Shown here one piece after another: positions 51,605 through 62,400 of a DNA stretch of 64,000 nucleotides; the stretch's first letter is position 1, and every line of letters starts with the position of its first letter. Position numbers and translations under genes: made by a program. Origin of the DNA: Deltaproteobacteria bacterium YD0425bin51 (GTDB taxonomy: Bacteria; Desulfobacterota; Desulfobacteria; Desulfobacterales; YD0425bin51); NCBI GenBank assembly GCA_002753225.1, contig PDZS01000003.1, positions 62,001 to 126,000 on the forward strand, in the 5' to 3' direction. The notes below the pieces were generated by a model. That model worked only from the letters and a program-made list of their open reading frames with translations, was not told where the DNA came from and made no database searches.

Positions 51605-53290
51605 ATGACCACTAATGAACCAAACAAAGTCATATACTCTATGGTAGGAGTGAGTAAGTTTTATCAGAAAAAACCTGTTTTGAAAAACATTTATTTATCT
51701 TATTTTTACGGAGCTAAAATTGGAGTTATAGGTTTAAATGGATCTGGAAAAAGTTCTCTTCTTCGTATTATAGCTGGTGTTGATAAAGAGTTTAATGGTG
51801 AAACTGTACTTTCTTCAGGCTATAAAATAGGATTTCTGGAACAAGAACCTAAACTTTCTGAATCAAAAACAGTAAAAGAAATTGTAGAAGAAGGGGTTAA
51901 AGAAGTTGTTGGACTTTTAAAAGAATATAATGACATAAGCGAAAAGTTAGGGGAGCCTATGTCTGATGAAGAAATGAATAATTTAATTGAACGACAGGGA
52001 AAAGTTCAGGAGCAATTGGATGCAATAGACGCTTGGGATTTGGACTCAAAATTAGAAATGGCTATGGATGCTTTAAGATGTCCTCCGTCTGATACGCCTG
52101 TCAGTGTTTTATCAGGAGGTGAAAAAAGAAGGGTCGCTTTATGCCGTTTGTTGCTACAAAACCCAGATATCCTTTTACTTGATGAACCTACTAACCATTT
52201 GGACACAGAATCAGTAGCGTGGCTTGAGCATCACCTCCATCAGTATCCTGGTACTGTTATTGCCGTAACACATGACAGATATTTCTTAGATAATGTTGCG
52301 GGCTGGATTTTAGAGTTAGATAGAGGTGAAGGAATTCCATGGAAAGGGAATTATTCTTCTTGGCTTGATCAGAAAAAAAATAGATTAAAACAGGAAGAGA
52401 AGTCAGAGAGTGAGCGCCAAAAGACATTACAAAGAGAATTGGAGTGGGTCAGGATGTCCCCTAAAGGACGACATGCAAAATCTAAAGCCAGAATTTCCGC
52501 ATATGAATCCCTTTTAAAGCAGGAAAGTGAAAGGCAGGCTAAAGACTTAGAAATTTATATCCCACCTGGTCCAAGACTTGGTAGTCTAGTAATTGAGGCA
52601 AGAAATGTAAGTAAATCTTATGGAGATAAAATACTTGTGGATGATATGTCTTTTTCAATTCCAGCTGGTGCTATAGTTGGTGTAATTGGTCCAAACGGAG
52701 CAGGCAAAACAACTCTTTTCAAAATGATTACAGGAATGGATAAATCTGACAAGGGAATTTTTAAAATTGGGGAAACTGTAAAACTTGCCTATGTTGAACA
52801 AAATAGAGATGTTTTAGATCCAAATAAAAGCATTTGGGAGGTTATTTCACTTGGTGAAGAAAAAATAAAATTAGGGAGCCGTGAAGTAAGTTCTAGATCA
52901 TATGTTGCAAGGTTTAATTTTTCTGGAACTGATCAGCAGAAAAAAGTTGGAGCTTTATCAGGTGGAGAGCGGAATAGGGTACATTTAGCAAGAATTCTGA
53001 AAGAAGGTGGAAATGTTTTACTATTAGATGAGCCGACAAATGATTTGGACGTAAACACCATGAGGGCATTAGAGGATGCAATTGAGAACTTTGCAGGATG
53101 TGCAATAATAATAAGCCATGATAGATGGTTTTTAGACAGGATTGCAACTCATATATTAGCATTTGAAGGGGATAGTCGTGTTATTTGGTTTGAAGGGAAT
53201 CATTCTGACTACCAGTTAGATAAGAAAAAGCGGTTAGGAGCATCAGCAGATCAGCCTCATAGAATCAAGTATCGCCAGTTAACTAGATAA
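51605..53290 (+). CDS. ettA: Energy-dependent translational throttle protein EttA (ABC-F ATPase)
   Basis: 561 residues. Two ABC domains with linker: first Walker A GLNGSGKSS, signature LSGGEKRRVALCRLL and LLLDEPTNHLD; second Walker A GPNGAGKTT, signature LSGGERNRVHLARIL and LLLDEPTNDLD. The coiled-coil interdomain linker is about 245-320 (LEWVRMSPKGRHAKSKARIS) as in EttA. It binds ribosomal E sites and slows translation when ATP is low. Diverges from hcp. Confidence 0.93.
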   Translation: MTTNEPNKVIYSMVGVSKFYQKKPVLKNIYLSYFYGAKIGVIGLNGSGKSSLLRIIAGVDKEFNGETVLSSGYKIGFLEQEPKLSESKTVKEIVEEGVKEVVGLLKEYNDISEKLGEPMSDEEMNNLIERQGKVQEQLDAIDAWDLDSKLEMAMDALRCPPSDTPVSVLSGGEKRRVALCRLLLQNPDILLLDEPTNHLDTESVAWLEHHLHQYPGTVIAVTHDRYFLDNVAGWILELDRGEGIPWKGNYSSWLDQKKNRLKQEEKSESERQKTLQRELEWVRMSPKGRHAKSKARISAYESLLKQESERQAKDLEIYIPPGPRLGSLVIEARNVSKSYGDKILVDDMSFSIPAGAIVGVIGPNGAGKTTLFKMITGMDKSDKGIFKIGETVKLAYVEQNRDVLDPNKSIWEVISLGEEKIKLGSREVSSRSYVARFNFSGTDQQKKVGALSGGERNRVHLARILKEGGNVLLLDEPTNDLDVNTMRALEDAIENFAGCAIIISHDRWFLDRIATHILAFEGDSRVIWFEGNHSDYQLDKKKRLGASADQPHRIKYRQLTR

Positions 53291-53297
53291 CAATTTA

Positions 53298-53323
53298 GGT
53301 GTGTCCTATAATTAGGACACACC
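53298..53323. terminator. Hairpin between convergent ettA and icmF
   Basis: GGTGTGTCCTA (53298-53308) pairs perfectly with TAGGACACACC (53313-53323) around TAAT. The stem is strong and lies between the two stop codons, but neither side has a clear T run. Confidence 0.65.
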
Positions 53324-53332
53324 AATAATCTA

Positions 53333-56300
53333 TTACATATTTCTTCTATATTGTCCGCCCACCTCATAAAGAGCTTGAGTAATTTGACCCAAACTACAGG
53401 TTTTTACTGTTTCCATGAGTTCTTCAAATACGTTCCCTCCAGATAAAGCAACATTTTGAAGTTTTTGCAGAGCTATTGTTGAGTCTTTTTCGTTTCTCTT
53501 TTTAAATTCATAAAGACGAGTAATCTGTGATTTTTTCTCTGTATCTGTAGCGCGAGCTAGTTCTAACTTTAAAGGTGTTGTTTCCAATGAGTCAGAATCC
53601 CTAAAAGTATTAACACCTATTATTGGCAGCTCACCTGAATGTTTTATATGTTCATAATAGATCGATTCTTCCTGAATTTGACTCCTCTGATATCCTGTTT
53701 CCATAGCACCAAGAACTCCACCGCGCGCAGTTATTTTGTCAAATTCATAAAGAACAGCCTCTTCAACTAATTGTGTAAGTTCTTCAACAATAAAACTCCC
53801 TTGAAGAGTATTTTCATTTTTTGCAAGCCCCCATTCTCTATTAATAATAAGCTGAATAGCTAAAGCCCGCCTTACTGATTCTTTACTAGGAGTTGTGATA
53901 GCTTCATCAAAGGCATTAGTATGAAGGCTGTTGCAATTATCGTAAATTGCGCAAAGAGCCTGAAGTGTTGTTCTTATGTCGTTAAATTGGACTTCTTGGC
54001 TATGCAATGACCTTCCTGATGTCTGAATATGATACTTCATCATTTGAGATCGTGAAGAACCCTTATATTTATTCCGCATTGCAATAGCCCAAATTCTTCT
54101 TGCTACTCTTCCAATAACTGTATATTCAGGGTCCATACCATTTGAAAAAAAGAATGATAAATTAGGGGCAAAGGAGTCAATAGGCATTCCCCTTGAAAGA
54201 TAATACTCCACATAGGTGAACCCATTTGCTAGGGTAAAAGCAAGTTGAGATATTGGATTTGCGCCAGCCTCTGCAATGTGGTAGCCTGAAATAGAAACAG
54301 AATAAAAATTTCTTACATTGTTTTTGGTAAAATATTCCTGAATATCTCCCATGATTTTTAGAGCAAATTCAATAGAAAATATGCAGGTATTTTGTCCTTG
54401 ATCTTCTTTTAAAATATCTGCCTGAACTGTGCCTCTTATATTAGTTAATATAATATTTCTGATGTTTTGATATTCATTTACATCAGGCTCTCTTTTATTA
54501 TGTTCTTTAAATTTATCTATTTCCTGATATATTGCCGTATTTAAAAACATAGCAAGCATAATTGGAGCTGGTCCATTTATTGTCATTGAAACAGAAGTAT
54601 TTGGAGCGCATAGCTCAAATCCGTTATATAAAAGTTTAACGTCATCTATTGTACAAATACTGACCCCTGATGTTCCTATTTTACCATAAATGTCTGGTCT
54701 TATATCAGGGTCATACCCATAAAGAGTTGCCGAATCAAAAGCAGTAGAAAGACGATTTGCATCATAACTTTCCGAAAGCATCTTAAATCTGCGGTTGGTT
54801 CTTATTGGATCGCCTTCTCCAGCAAACATACGGGTTGGATCTTCATCTGCTCTCTTTAATGGAAAAACACCTGCTGCATAAGGAAATCTTCCAGGAATAT
54901 TTTCTTCCCTCATCCATCTATATATTTCACCAGGATCTTCAAATCTGGGAAGAGCAATTTTAGGAATTTTTTTATGGCTTAAAGATTCAGTATAAAGAGG
55001 TTGCCTAATTTCACGGTCACGGACAAAATAGACTAGCTCATCCTTTTTATAGGCATCTGAAATTTCTTTCCATTCAGAAATTAGAGCGCATGTATCTTTG
55101 GATAAAAGTTTTTCTGTACTTTTAAGTTTTGATACAATTTCTTCTTGGCTGCTTTCTAATGTTTTCAATACTTCCTTAAAATGCCACGATTTTCTTATCA
55201 AAGAGGCTTGTTCTTTAGTTTCCTTATGGTAATCTCTTATTGTTTCTGAAATTTCTGATAAGTAACGTCTGCGCTCTGGAGGAATAATAATTGTTTTAGA
55301 AGTAGGAACTTTTGTATTTGTTCTTTCTATATTTGACTCAAATTTTATACCTGTTTTATTGTAAATACTGTCAAGTATTGCATGATACAATGAAGTTACG
55401 CCGTCGTCATTAAATTTTGATGCTATTGTAGCATAAACAGGCATATCTTCTACTGGCTTATTCCATAAGCCGCGATTACGCTGTACCTGCTTTCTTACAT
55501 CCCTAAGGGCATCTTCACTCCCTCTTTTTTCATATTTATTTATGACTACAATTTCAGCATAATCTAACATATCAATCTTTTCAAGCTGAGACGCTGCGCC
55601 AAATTCGCTGGTCATAACATATATTGGCAAATCAACAAAATCTACTATACTTGAGTCTCCCTGCCCAATTCCTGCAGTTTCAATGATAATTAGATCATAA
55701 CCTGCGGCAGCAACTACATCAATTGCTTCCTTTAAAGCTATTGATATCTCTCTGTTTGAACTTCTTGTTGCAAGGGAGCGCATATAAACCAAAGGATTTG
55801 TAATGCTATTCATTCGAATGCGATCCCCTAGAAGAGCTCCGCCAGTTTTTCTACGCGATGGATCACAGCTTATAATTGCTATATTAGTATTTTTTGAATC
55901 AAAAAGGAACCTTAAAACTATCTCATCAGTTAATGAAGATTTTCCTGCGCCTCCTGTACCTGTAATTCCTATAACTGGTATTTTACGCTTTTGTTTTTCA
56001 ATTTTTTGGGATAATTTTAATTTAATATTTGGTGGTGAGCTTAAGTTGTTTATTTTAGCAAGCTCTACATAGCTTATTAATTTAGCAACTTTAAGCTTAT
56101 CTTTAGGTGATAAATCTTCCACATTAAAATCAGCATCTATGTTTACAGGTGGAAAGTCAATGTTTTTAACCAAATGATTTATCATCCCTTGAAGCCCCAT
56201 TTTTGTTCCATCTTCTGGCGAATATATTTTAGTTACGCCATAAGCCTCAAGTTCCTTTATTTCATCGGGAACAATGACTCCTCCACCTCCACCAAAAACT

Positions 56301-56590
56301 TTAATATTTGATGCGCCTCTTTCTTTTAACAAATCAACTAAATATTTGAAGAATTCAACATGCCCGCCTTGATAGCTTGAAACTGCAATACCTTGAACAT
56401 CCTCTTCAATAGCTGCTGAAACTATTTCCAAAGCAGACCTGTTATGCCCCAGATGAATAACTTCAACTCCAGTCCCCTGTAAAATTCGGCGCATTATATT
56501 TATTGCAGCATCATGACCGTCAAAGAGAGAAGTTGCTGTAACCACTCTAATCAAATTCTGTGGTTTATATACTTCGACTTCCATGCACAT
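53333..56590 (-). CDS. icmF: Fused isobutyryl-CoA mutase (IcmF)
   Basis: 1085 residues in the IcmF order. B12-binding domain about 12-150 ([17 protein letters not shown] with the cobalt-ligand His26), MeaI-type GTPase chaperone about 195-410 (Walker [11 protein letters not shown], then [19 protein letters not shown]), and mutase barrel about 530-1085 with [20 protein letters not shown] and the NRRFK and GTSGVSICT signatures. It converts isobutyryl-CoA to butyryl-CoA. A related substrate such as pivalyl-CoA cannot be excluded, since substrate-pocket residues were not aligned. The ATG overlaps the TerC stop by one base (TAATG). It is in one operon with two TerC-type membrane proteins. Confidence 0.9.
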   Translation of the reverse strand: MCMEVEVYKPQNLIRVVTATSLFDGHDAAINIMRRILQGTGVEVIHLGHNRSALEIVSAAIEEDVQGIAVSSYQGGHVEFFKYLVDLLKERGASNIKVFGGGGGVIVPDEIKELEAYGVTKIYSPEDGTKMGLQGMINHLVKNIDFPPVNIDADFNVEDLSPKDKLKVAKLISYVELAKINNLSSPPNIKLKLSQKIEKQKRKIPVIGITGTGGAGKSSLTDEIVLRFLFDSKNTNIAIISCDPSRRKTGGALLGDRIRMNSITNPLVYMRSLATRSSNREISIALKEAIDVVAAAGYDLIIIETAGIGQGDSSIVDFVDLPIYVMTSEFGAASQLEKIDMLDYAEIVVINKYEKRGSEDALRDVRKQVQRNRGLWNKPVEDMPVYATIASKFNDDGVTSLYHAILDSIYNKTGIKFESNIERTNTKVPTSKTIIIPPERRRYLSEISETIRDYHKETKEQASLIRKSWHFKEVLKTLESSQEEIVSKLKSTEKLLSKDTCALISEWKEISDAYKKDELVYFVRDREIRQPLYTESLSHKKIPKIALPRFEDPGEIYRWMREENIPGRFPYAAGVFPLKRADEDPTRMFAGEGDPIRTNRRFKMLSESYDANRLSTAFDSATLYGYDPDIRPDIYGKIGTSGVSICTIDDVKLLYNGFELCAPNTSVSMTINGPAPIMLAMFLNTAIYQEIDKFKEHNKREPDVNEYQNIRNIILTNIRGTVQADILKEDQGQNTCIFSIEFALKIMGDIQEYFTKNNVRNFYSVSISGYHIAEAGANPISQLAFTLANGFTYVEYYLSRGMPIDSFAPNLSFFFSNGMDPEYTVIGRVARRIWAIAMRNKYKGSSRSQMMKYHIQTSGRSLHSQEVQFNDIRTTLQALCAIYDNCNSLHTNAFDEAITTPSKESVRRALAIQLIINREWGLAKNENTLQGSFIVEELTQLVEEAVLYEFDKITARGGVLGAMETGYQRSQIQEESIYYEHIKHSGELPIIGVNTFRDSDSLETTPLKLELARATDTEKKSQITRLYEFKKRNEKDSTIALQKLQNVALSGGNVFEELMETVKTCSLGQITQALYEVGGQYRRNM

Positions 56591-57300
56591 TATAACTGGC
56601 CTTTCCTTTTTTTCCGGTTATGTTCATAACGCATTTGTAAGATATCCACCATTAAAGCAAATCCCATTGGTAGATAAATATATGGTTTAGGAACATCATG
56701 ATGAAGACCTTCCATAAAAATTGTTATACCAATTGTTACCAAAAAGGAAAGAGCAAGTATTTTTATAGTAGGATGTTTTAAAATATAATCCCCTACAGGT
56801 TTTGCATAAAAAAGAATGATTACAAAAGATAAAATAACAGCAGTGATAATAACCCATAATTTATCTGTTAAGCCTACGGCTGTGATAACTGAGTCAACTG
56901 AAAACACTATATCTAACATAACAATCTGTGTCAAAATAGATGTATAATTGTTTTGGGCTACAAAATTTGCGTGGTCATCTGATTCATCTTTTAATTCGAC
57001 TGCATGATGGATTTCTTTAACCGCTTTGTATATGAGGAAAAGCCCTCCTACCAACAGGATTATATCACGGACAGAAAATTTTAAAATAATAGGTTTAGTT
57101 AGACTTGCTAGAAATAAAATCAGAGCTAACATCAAAATTCTAGCAACTAAGGCAAGTGATAATCCAATTATTCTTACTTTATCTCTTTTAGATTCAGCAA
57201 GACGGCTTACAAGAATCGCAATTACGAGTACATTATCAATACCCAATACTAATTCTAGCCCAATTAATAAAGCCAAAGTTCCTAAAGCATCTGTTAACAT
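56590..57300 (-). CDS. TerC family membrane protein
   Basis: 236 residues, about seven membrane helices. TerC signatures: [20 protein letters not shown] near the N-terminus and [19 protein letters not shown] in the middle, each with conserved acidic residues, typical of metal/manganese exporters of the YkoY/TerC group. AGGAGGA sits upstream of the ATG. It lies between the TerC-WD40 gene (43 bp upstream) and icmF (1 bp overlap). Metal export is inferred. Confidence 0.92.
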   Translation of the reverse strand: MLTDALGTLALLIGLELVLGIDNVLVIAILVSRLAESKRDKVRIIGLSLALVARILMLALILFLASLTKPIILKFSVRDIILLVGGLFLIYKAVKEIHHAVELKDESDDHANFVAQNNYTSILTQIVMLDIVFSVDSVITAVGLTDKLWVIITAVILSFVIILFYAKPVGDYILKHPTIKILALSFLVTIGITIFMEGLHHDVPKPYIYLPMGFALMVDILQMRYEHNRKKRKGQL

Positions 57301-57343
57301 ATAAATCCTCCTTAATATTTAATGAGTTTAATAATTTTTTGGT

Positions 57344-58918
57344 TTATATTCTTTCTTCTTTTTTCTTCCCTTTTTTCATCTTAAGGATAAGCTTTCCAGC
57401 TATAAGAACGCCAAATGTAAAAAAAAGTTCGACAAAATAGTTAATAGAATGCTCAGAATGACTGCTTAATGTTGCAATCAAACTGTTATCTTTAACGTCC
57501 CATAGCTTGATATTAGAATCTAAGCTTTTTGAAGCAAGCATATTATTATCTGGAGAGAAACTGACGCTTTTAACACTTGAGGTATGACCTTTTAAATCAG
57601 CAAGCTCTTTTCCTGTTTTTATATCCCAAATTTTCACAGAAGCATCTTTAGCACCTGATGCTATTTTATTTCCATCTGATGAAAAACTCAAACTATTAAC
57701 ACTCCCTGAGTGTCCTTTTAAAGTCAATAGTTCTTTAGATGTAGCTGTATCCCAAATTTTAATGGTTTCATCTTTGCTGGCAGAAGCTAATGTTTTTCCA
57801 TCTATTGAGAAAGTTACAGCATTTACGCTATTTGAATGTCCTTTTAAAAGAGATAGTTCCTTTCCGGTTAATGCATCTATAATTTTAACTGAATCTTTAC
57901 CTGCTACTGCTATCATTTTACTATCCTGAGAAAAAGCTACACTGGTCAGTTCAGTCTCTTTTAAATTTGCAAGCTCTTTACCCGTAGAAACATCCCAAAG
58001 ACCAAAAGTCTCTTTACCAGTTGATACTAAAATTTTGCTGTTTGGTGAGATATCTATATTTTTAATATAATCTGTTGATCCTTTTAAAAATGATATTTCC
58101 TTGCCTGTTGCAACATCCCAAAGTCTAATTCCTGTAGCTTCCTTTTTCCATGTATAATTTTTGCCATCTGATGTAAATTCTATGTTTGCCCCTTTTCCGT
58201 TGCCTTGTACAGTTAGAATTTCCTTTTTCTTTTCAATATCCCAAAATCTAACAGTACAATCTGAACTTTTTGATGCAAGAGTTTTTCCGTCTAATGAATA
58301 ATTTATAGAAATACTTGGTTTTAAAAGATTTTCTACTGTAGGGTCTGTAATAATCATTTCTCCTCCTACTTTTCCAAGTATTGCAGCACCAATGTAAATA
58401 ATAATAGGATATTTATCCATCATCTTAGACAATATATTGCTTGTAAGAACAACTAAGGGAATACTTAAAATTAAGCCAAACAATAAAAGAAATAAATTGC
58501 CATGAGACGCTCCTCCAACAGCAAGCATATTATCAGTTGCCATAGTAATGTCAGCTATTACTATTATTTTAACAGCCTCCCATATTGTTTTTGCCTCTTT
58601 TTCAACATTTTCTTCATGCGTCCCTTCCACAAGAAGCTTTACAGCTATCCATATTATTAGAATACCACCGACAAGTTTAATGAAACTTATCTGAAGAAGC
58701 TGAGCTACAAAAAAAGTTACTACTACTCTTATAACAACAGCAGCGCCAGAACCCCAGAGAATACCTTTTTTCCTTTGATTTGCTGGTAGGGAGCGGACAG
58801 CCATTGCAATAACAACTGCATTATCGCCTGCCAGAATGATGTCAATTATTGTAATGCTGAGAATTGCTGTAAGAAATTTAAGATCAAAAGTTATACTTCC
58901 TAAAGCTCCAAAATCCAC
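57344..58918 (-). CDS. TerC family membrane protein with inserted seven-bladed WD40 domain
   Basis: 524 residues, GTG start after GGGGAGG. Residues 1-200 are a YjbE-type TerC with helices (ILSITIIDIILAGDNAVVIA, IIVIADITMATDNMLAVGGA, IYIGAAILGKVGGEMIITDP). Residues about 200-488 contain exactly seven WD40 repeats, each of the type SxDGKTLASxSxDxTxxxWD then ATGKELxxLKGH. The final membrane helix (NYFVELFFTFGVLIAGKLIL) and a Lys-rich tail follow. The propeller therefore sits in a loop between the penultimate and last helix. It heads the operon with TerC and icmF. The side of the membrane bearing the propeller is not certain. The insert is unusual. Confidence 0.92.
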   Translation of the reverse strand: MDFGALGSITFDLKFLTAILSITIIDIILAGDNAVVIAMAVRSLPANQRKKGILWGSGAAVVIRVVVTFFVAQLLQISFIKLVGGILIIWIAVKLLVEGTHEENVEKEAKTIWEAVKIIVIADITMATDNMLAVGGASHGNLFLLLFGLILSIPLVVLTSNILSKMMDKYPIIIYIGAAILGKVGGEMIITDPTVENLLKPSISINYSLDGKTLASKSSDCTVRFWDIEKKKEILTVQGNGKGANIEFTSDGKNYTWKKEATGIRLWDVATGKEISFLKGSTDYIKNIDISPNSKILVSTGKETFGLWDVSTGKELANLKETELTSVAFSQDSKMIAVAGKDSVKIIDALTGKELSLLKGHSNSVNAVTFSIDGKTLASASKDETIKIWDTATSKELLTLKGHSGSVNSLSFSSDGNKIASGAKDASVKIWDIKTGKELADLKGHTSSVKSVSFSPDNNMLASKSLDSNIKLWDVKDNSLIATLSSHSEHSINYFVELFFTFGVLIAGKLILKMKKGKKKEERI

Positions 58919-59019
58919 GATTCCTCCCCAACTCTTTTAATGAGTTGTAATAAGTTTTATGGTTAAAATGTCTGTTTATAATAAAAAAAGTGATAATGCG
59001 GATAATAAGGGGGTAAAAT

Positions 59020-59394
59020 TTATTTCAACAGATTTTGCACAGCATCAATAAGCTCTCTGCGATCTATTGGTTTTGTAAATGTTTTGGCAGCACCAAGGCT
59101 TTTTGCAGCTTTTAAATAAGCATCACGACCAATACTGCCAGACATTGAGCCTCCAGACATTGCAATAATATTCACATTAGGAAATTGCTGCTTTAGCTCT
59201 TTAATTGTTTCAATTCCTTCTTTCTCAGACATAAAAATATCTGTAATAATAACATCTGCATTTCTTTCGCAATGAAGACCAATCCCTTCTTTGCCATCTT
59301 TTGCATCCATTACTTCATAGCCTAGCCTCTCAAACATCTGTCTTAGCATCTGTCTAATTTGATCATCATCATCAATAACAAGAATTCGTGCCAT
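59020..59394 (-). CDS. Single-domain response regulator (CheY-like)
   Basis: 124 residues, one receiver domain: RILVIDDDDQIRQMLRQMF (acidic pair), VIITDIFMSEKEGIETIKEL (phospho-Asp), IIAMSGGS and FTKPIDRREL (Lys). No output domain. AAGGAG upstream of the ATG. It lies 95 bp after the large hybrid kinase gene on the same strand and may accept phosphate from its HPt domain. Confidence 0.9.
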   Translation of the reverse strand: MARILVIDDDDQIRQMLRQMFERLGYEVMDAKDGKEGIGLHCERNADVIITDIFMSEKEGIETIKELKQQFPNVNIIAMSGGSMSGSIGRDAYLKAAKSLGAAKTFTKPIDRRELIDAVQNLLK

Positions 59395-59489
59395 TATTTT
59401 CTAATCTCCTTGTGTTATTAAGGGATATCTTAATCTAAAATAGATATCATTTATGACATAATGAGTCAATAACAATCTCTTAGATATTT

Positions 59490-62400
59490 CTATATGTTAA
59501 CGCCTATGATTTGAGAAATTGAAGATAAAATTTCATAAGCTTTTTCAAACTCAAAGTTATTTATATGCTCATAAATTTCTTCAATTTCATTTTTAAATTT
59601 AGAACAGTAAGATTCGCCAAGCTTTTCTTTTAGTAAGTCAAGGTGATCTTCAGCTGATAAATCATTAGTTTTAAGAAGATTTGCAAGTAAATTTATTCCA
59701 GAAGATACTTCTGCCATGTTAAAAACATCCTCAAATTTAGATGTTTTTAAATTTTCATCATCTTTTTCAATAAACTTAGCTGATTCTATAACTTCTGCCA
59801 AAGCAACTTTAAAATCATAAAATAATTGGTTAAAATTATTTCTGTCTTCTATTTTAATTGCTCTTTCCAGCTCTATTGCCGCTTTATATAATGTATTTGC
59901 AGCTAAATTGCCAGAAGCACCCTTAATTGTATGTACTAAACGTTTAGCTAAATTAAAATCATTTTGTTCCCATGCTGCCTCTATTTCTATTGCTGAATTT
60001 TTAAAATTCTTAAAAAAATCTTTTAGTATTGTTTTAAAAAGTTTTTTATTGTCGCCAATTTTTTTAAGAAAAATTTGAACATTTATTCCAGGGAGTTCAA
60101 TTTGCAGCTCTTCAGTATTTTTTTCTTTTGCTTTTACTTTAATAGGCTTAATTTGTTCTTTTGGTTTTATCCATTTTAATAATGTTTCAAATAATGTCTC
60201 TGTTTCTATAGGTTTTGTTATATAATCGTTCATGCCAACATCTAAGCATTTTTCTTTATAACCAGACACAGCATGAGCTGTCATTGCAATTATTGGGAGA
60301 CCTGAAAATTTTTGTTCACTTCTGATTAGTTTTGTGGCTTGATAACCATCCATTACAGGCATTTCAACATCCATGAGTACAGCATCATAGTTTGATGTAG
60401 AAACCGCCCAAACTGCTTTTTCACCATTTCCTGCTATATCAACCACCATACCGGCATTTTCTAGTATTTCTTTAGCTACCTGTTGATTAATTGAATTGTC
60501 TTCAACTAATAGTATACGACTTCCTAGAATCGTTTCTAAAGTTATATCCTTTTTATATAGGCTATCTTTATTTTGAAAGCTGTCACTTTCTACATATCCA
60601 AACTCCATTGTAAAATAGAAAGTGCTACCATTACCTATTTTACTTTCAACTCCAATCTCTCCACCCAGCATATTGATAAACTGCTTACAAATTGCTAATC
60701 CCAAACCTGTTCCACCATATTTCCTTGTTGTAGTGGCATCTACTTGACTGAATTTAGTAAATAATTTTGATATTTGGTCTTGCGATATTCCTATGCCAGA
60801 GTCATTTACTAAAAATTTCAATAATATTTTTTGCGGAAGTTTTTCTATAAGTTCTATCCTTACGACTATTTCTCCTTTGTCAGTAAACTTAATAGCGTTA
60901 TTTACTAGATTTATAAGTATCTGACTCAAGCGCAAAGGATCTCCATATAAAACTGGCGGTATATTTTCCGATATTGAAGTTATAAAACTAATTCCTTTTT
61001 CTTCAGCTTTATGGGAGAACATACTTGAAACATTTTCAATAATATCTAATAATTTAAAATCAGTTATTTCAAACTCTATTTTGCCAGATTCAACCTTAGA
61101 AAAATCCAGAATATCATTTATGATTCCCAAAAGACCTTTTGCTGAACTTTTTATTTTAGTTAAGTAATCTGTTTGCTTTGAAGTAAGCTCTGTATTTAAA
61201 GCTAAATCAGTTAAACCTATTATAGCATTCATAGGCGTTCTTATCTCATGGCTCATATTTGCTAAAAAATCACTTTTAGCTTTAGTTGCTGCTTCTGCAA
61301 TCTCACGGTTCATATCTGCAATTTCACGTTCTTTTTGAGCTTTTTCTTTATCCTTTCTCTCAGTTATATCAACAAGGGTTCCTTCATAATGAGAAATATT
61401 TCCATTTTCATCTAAAACTCTTTGGCCAGATAAACAGCCCCAAAACATGGCGCTGTCTTTTCTGTAAAGCATAGTTTCAAATGCAGTTACAGTTCCTTCT
61501 TTTTGCAGAATAGAAGTAAATTTTTCCATATCTTGAGGATTAACATATAGTTTACTAGCAATATTATTAATTGAAATTATTAAATCCTCCGAAGAATTAT
61601 AACCTAAGATTTTGGCAAGAGCCGGGTTTGCGCTTAAAAATCTACCATCAGTTGTTATTTGATATATTCCTTCAATTGCTTTTTCAAAAATATTCCGATA
61701 TTTTTTTTCGGTTTTTTTAAGTTCGCGCCTAGATTTAACAAGCCCTAAATGAAAATTTACGCGAGATAGTAATTTGTTTCGTAGTACTGGTTTTGTAATA
61801 TAATCATTCCCATCTGCAGAAAAAGAAGACTCAAGATCAAATTCTTCATCTATATATCTTCTTGTTGCAATAAAAATAATTGGCAATTCTTCTTTTGGAT
61901 AATTGATTCTAATTCGTCTTGCTGTTTCGTATCCGTTCATATCTGGCATAATGATATCTAAAAGAATAATGTCTGGTTTATAATTTTTTAAAACCTCAAG
62001 TGCTTCTTCTCCGCTTCTAGCTGCTAAAGCTTGAGCTCCTGCAAAAATAAGATTGTTTACAATAATTTGCAGATCAACTGGATCATCATCAACTACCAAA
62101 ATAACAAAATCAATAAGTTCATTATCTACAGCAATATTTTTATTCTTTTCTAAGTCTTTATTATCAGTATCAAATTGATAAATATCCAGAGAATATCTAT
62201 CTTTTTTTTCTTTTACTATAAAATCCTCTGCACGAGTAAGTGTGAAATGAAATGATAGTTCTTTATCATTGCTTTCAGTCCAAATTTTTTCACCATGGAG
62301 CTCAATAAGGCTTTTAGCAACAGCAATTCCTATAGTTTTATAATTATAAAATTTATTATCTTCTTCTTTAAATACATCAATAATGTCTTTATAATTGTAT

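Noticed and set aside
58927..58945. 6-bp stem (CAACTC/GAGTTG) before the TerC-WD40 gene
   Set aside because: Short, without a T run, and at the position of a promoter leader rather than a gene end.
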